DNA of 13,239 bases, from contig NZ_CALGNQ010000009.1 of assembly GCF_937958535.1 (NCBI RefSeq), forward strand, positions 1 to 13,239, written 5' to 3'. Made by a program: the position numbers and the translations under genes. Below, piece after piece: positions 12,785-13,239 of this stretch. The DNA comes from an uncultured Georgenia sp. GTDB lineage: Bacteria; Actinomycetota; Actinomycetes; Actinomycetales; Actinomycetaceae. The number at the start of each line of letters is the position of its first letter. Position 1 is the first letter of the stretch. The notes under the pieces were generated by a model. That model did not search any database. It was not told the origin of the DNA and worked only from the letters and a program-made list of their open reading frames with translations.

Positions 12785-13239
12785 ATGGACGACGTGCGCA
12801 TCGATGTGGTCGACGACACGGCCGCCGGCGAGCTGCTGACGGTCAGGCGGGCGGCCTTCGTCACCGAGGCCCAGCTCTACGGTGACCCGAACATCCCGGC
12901 CCTGACCCAGACCCTCGCCGAGCTGCGGGCCGACCTGCAGCGGCCGGAGGTCGTCACCCTCGGTGCGTGGCGCGGCCCCCGTCTCGTCGGCTCCATCCGG
13001 GTCGAGCTCGAGGGGGAGCGCGCCAACCTCGGCCGGCTCGCCGTCGTCCCCGACCTCCAGGGCCAGGGCATCGGCACCCGGCTGCTCATGGCCGTCCTGG
13101 AGTACCTGCCCGAGCAGACCAAGGAGGTCTGGGTGTTCACCGGGCAGGACTCCAAGCAGAACCTGTCCATGTACGCCAAGCACGGCTACGAGCACCAGTA
13201 CGACCAGCACACCGGCGACCTCACCTACGCCTACCTGCG
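12785..13239 (+). CDS. GNAT-family N-acetyltransferase, 3' end outside window
   Basis: The frame is open from ATG 12785 to the window edge: 151 complete codons with no stop. The acetyl-CoA-binding motif A is clear: LGRLAVVPDLQGQGIGTRLL (residues 82-101), with the Q92-G-Q-G-I-G97 pyrophosphate loop. It is preceded by the strand GAWRGPRLVGSIRVEL (60-75) and followed by WVFTGQDSKQNLSMYAKHGYE (116-136), where the N-x3-Y-x3-G-[FY] pattern is the usual GNAT motif B. The acceptor (small molecule, peptide or antibiotic) cannot be told from sequence. It lies 59 nt after purU and could share its transcript. A weak CGCGGCG / CGCCGCG pairing in the gap is too loose to call a terminator. The protein is close to complete at this length. 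Confidence 0.9.
   Translation, partial: MDDVRIDVVDDTAAGELLTVRRAAFVTEAQLYGDPNIPALTQTLAELRADLQRPEVVTLGAWRGPRLVGSIRVELEGERANLGRLAVVPDLQGQGIGTRLLMAVLEYLPEQTKEVWVFTGQDSKQNLSMYAKHGYEHQYDQHTGDLTYAYL

Noticed and set aside
1..13239. Mobile element, CRISPR, toxin-antitoxin or defence system
   Set aside because: No transposase, integrase, repeat-spacer array, nuclease or toxin-antitoxin pair was seen. All gene-sized stretches are accounted for by metabolic, transport or regulatory families.

Overview
This is a very GC-rich window (roughly 70% G+C by eye) with strong third-position G/C bias, many GTG starts plus a TTG start, and gene families typical of high-GC Actinobacteria. These include a DUF3017-like membrane protein, a shared-ATPase style sugar ABC operon and TANNNT-type leaderless starts. 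A Micrococcales-type organism is the best guess, inferred from overall resemblance. The content is mostly core metabolism plus one sugar-uptake cassette. I see no mobile element, CRISPR array, tRNA/rRNA, phage gene or defence system, and no intergenic stretch over 300 bases.

Layout. (1) The 3' end of purH (1-826, +) converges on a ferredoxin-reductase-like flavoprotein (982-2253, -), with a long imperfect inverted repeat between them. (2) The flavoprotein diverges from a small DUF3017-like membrane protein (2277-2543, +) across only 23 bp holding two interlocked -10 boxes. A CNNM/CBS membrane protein (2582-3913, +) follows. (3) A TCA pair, icd then mdh (4057-6284, +), sits behind a palindrome overlapping a -10 box and ends in a perfect 16-bp-stem terminator. 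(4) A flavin-reductase-like gene (6406-6984, -) stands alone. (5) A sugar cassette on the minus strand reads ROK regulator (11741-10533), lipoprotein binding protein (10415-9153), then two permeases (9082-8180, 8178-7270). It has no ATPase and a GC hairpin between the binding protein and the permeases. (6) Divergent from the ROK gene are purU (11874-12725, +) and a GNAT acetyltransferase cut by the window end (12785-13239, +).

How the genes fit together. PurH uses 10-formyl-THF and PurU hydrolyses it, so the two ends of the window both touch one-carbon/purine metabolism. Icd and Mdh form a TCA module with a candidate dedicated operator. The binding protein resembles the glucose/mannose-type (Thermus GlcE / Pseudomonas GtsA) family, so the cassette is most likely a monosaccharide importer autoregulated by its ROK repressor and energised by an ATPase encoded elsewhere.

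The most interesting material is regulatory. Five genes have a -10-like hexamer 6-7 nt before the start codon and no convincing Shine-Dalgarno sequence, two of them sharing one interlocked divergent promoter. There are also three palindromes placed exactly on promoter elements (icd, the binding protein, rok). Nothing here amounts to a clearly new system.
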